Positions 18,622 to 19,982 of a stretch of 19,982 nt of DNA are shown in pieces. Position 1 is the first letter of the stretch. Each line of letters starts with the position of its first letter. Source of the stretch: DATKEH01 sp035546355 (GTDB lineage: Bacteria; Acidobacteriota; Thermoanaerobaculia; Multivoradales; JAIOJS01); assembly GCA_035546355.1 (NCBI GenBank), contig DATKEH010000201.1:1-19982 (forward strand), in the 5' to 3' direction. Under the pieces are notes generated by a model. That model did no database searches and was not told where the DNA came from. It saw only the letters and a list, made by a program, of their open reading frames with translations. The position numbers were made by a program, and so were the translations under genes.

Positions 18622-19982
<1,361 letters not shown>

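Overview
The window is very GC-rich and densely packed with housekeeping genes. There is no phage, CRISPR, rRNA or tRNA gene visible. The gene content and style (Thermus-like single-knuckle MetRS with a fused tRNA-binding domain, an HtrA protease followed by an NtrC-family regulator, GC-rich palindromic repeats between genes) fit a high-GC Gram-negative-type bacterium. An Acidobacteriota-like host is my best guess, but the sequence does not prove it.

Layout. Positions 1-520 hold the N-terminal part of an agmatinase (speB, minus strand, running off the left edge). It is divergent from a plus-strand run radC - hslO (Hsp33) - metG - tatD (639-5304). Positions 5305-5748, between the convergent tatD and nif3-like genes, contain no gene. 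They hold a cluster of four REP-like hairpins (GTAG head, 8-bp stem, 6-nt loop), two of which form the ends of a 269-bp inverted-repeat element, plus a candidate terminator. From 16561 down to 5749 the minus strand carries the classic transcription/translation operon rimP - nusA - infB - ylxP (DUF503) - rbfA - nrnA - truB - rpsO - pnp, with a Nif3-like gene appended. Several junctions overlap by 1 to 23 nt, suggesting translational coupling. The rnpM/ylxR gene often found between nusA and infB, and ribF often found after truB, are absent.

Positions 16562-16984 form a divergent control region. On the minus side an extended -10 promoter is followed by a leader of about 220 nt containing a textbook intrinsic terminator (8-bp stem plus seven U). 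The terminator overlaps a competing hairpin and is enclosed by longer-range pairings: a candidate attenuator upstream of rimP-nusA-infB. On the plus side a sigma70-like promoter drives an HtrA-type periplasmic serine protease with two PDZ domains (16985-18520). A sigma54-dependent NtrC-family response regulator (18622 to the right edge) follows and may be transcribed with almost no leader.

Most genes here are ordinary. The best candidates for something new are the rimP-nusA leader RNA and the REP-like hairpin cluster with compensatory stem changes. I do not see evidence for a wholly new protein-based system.
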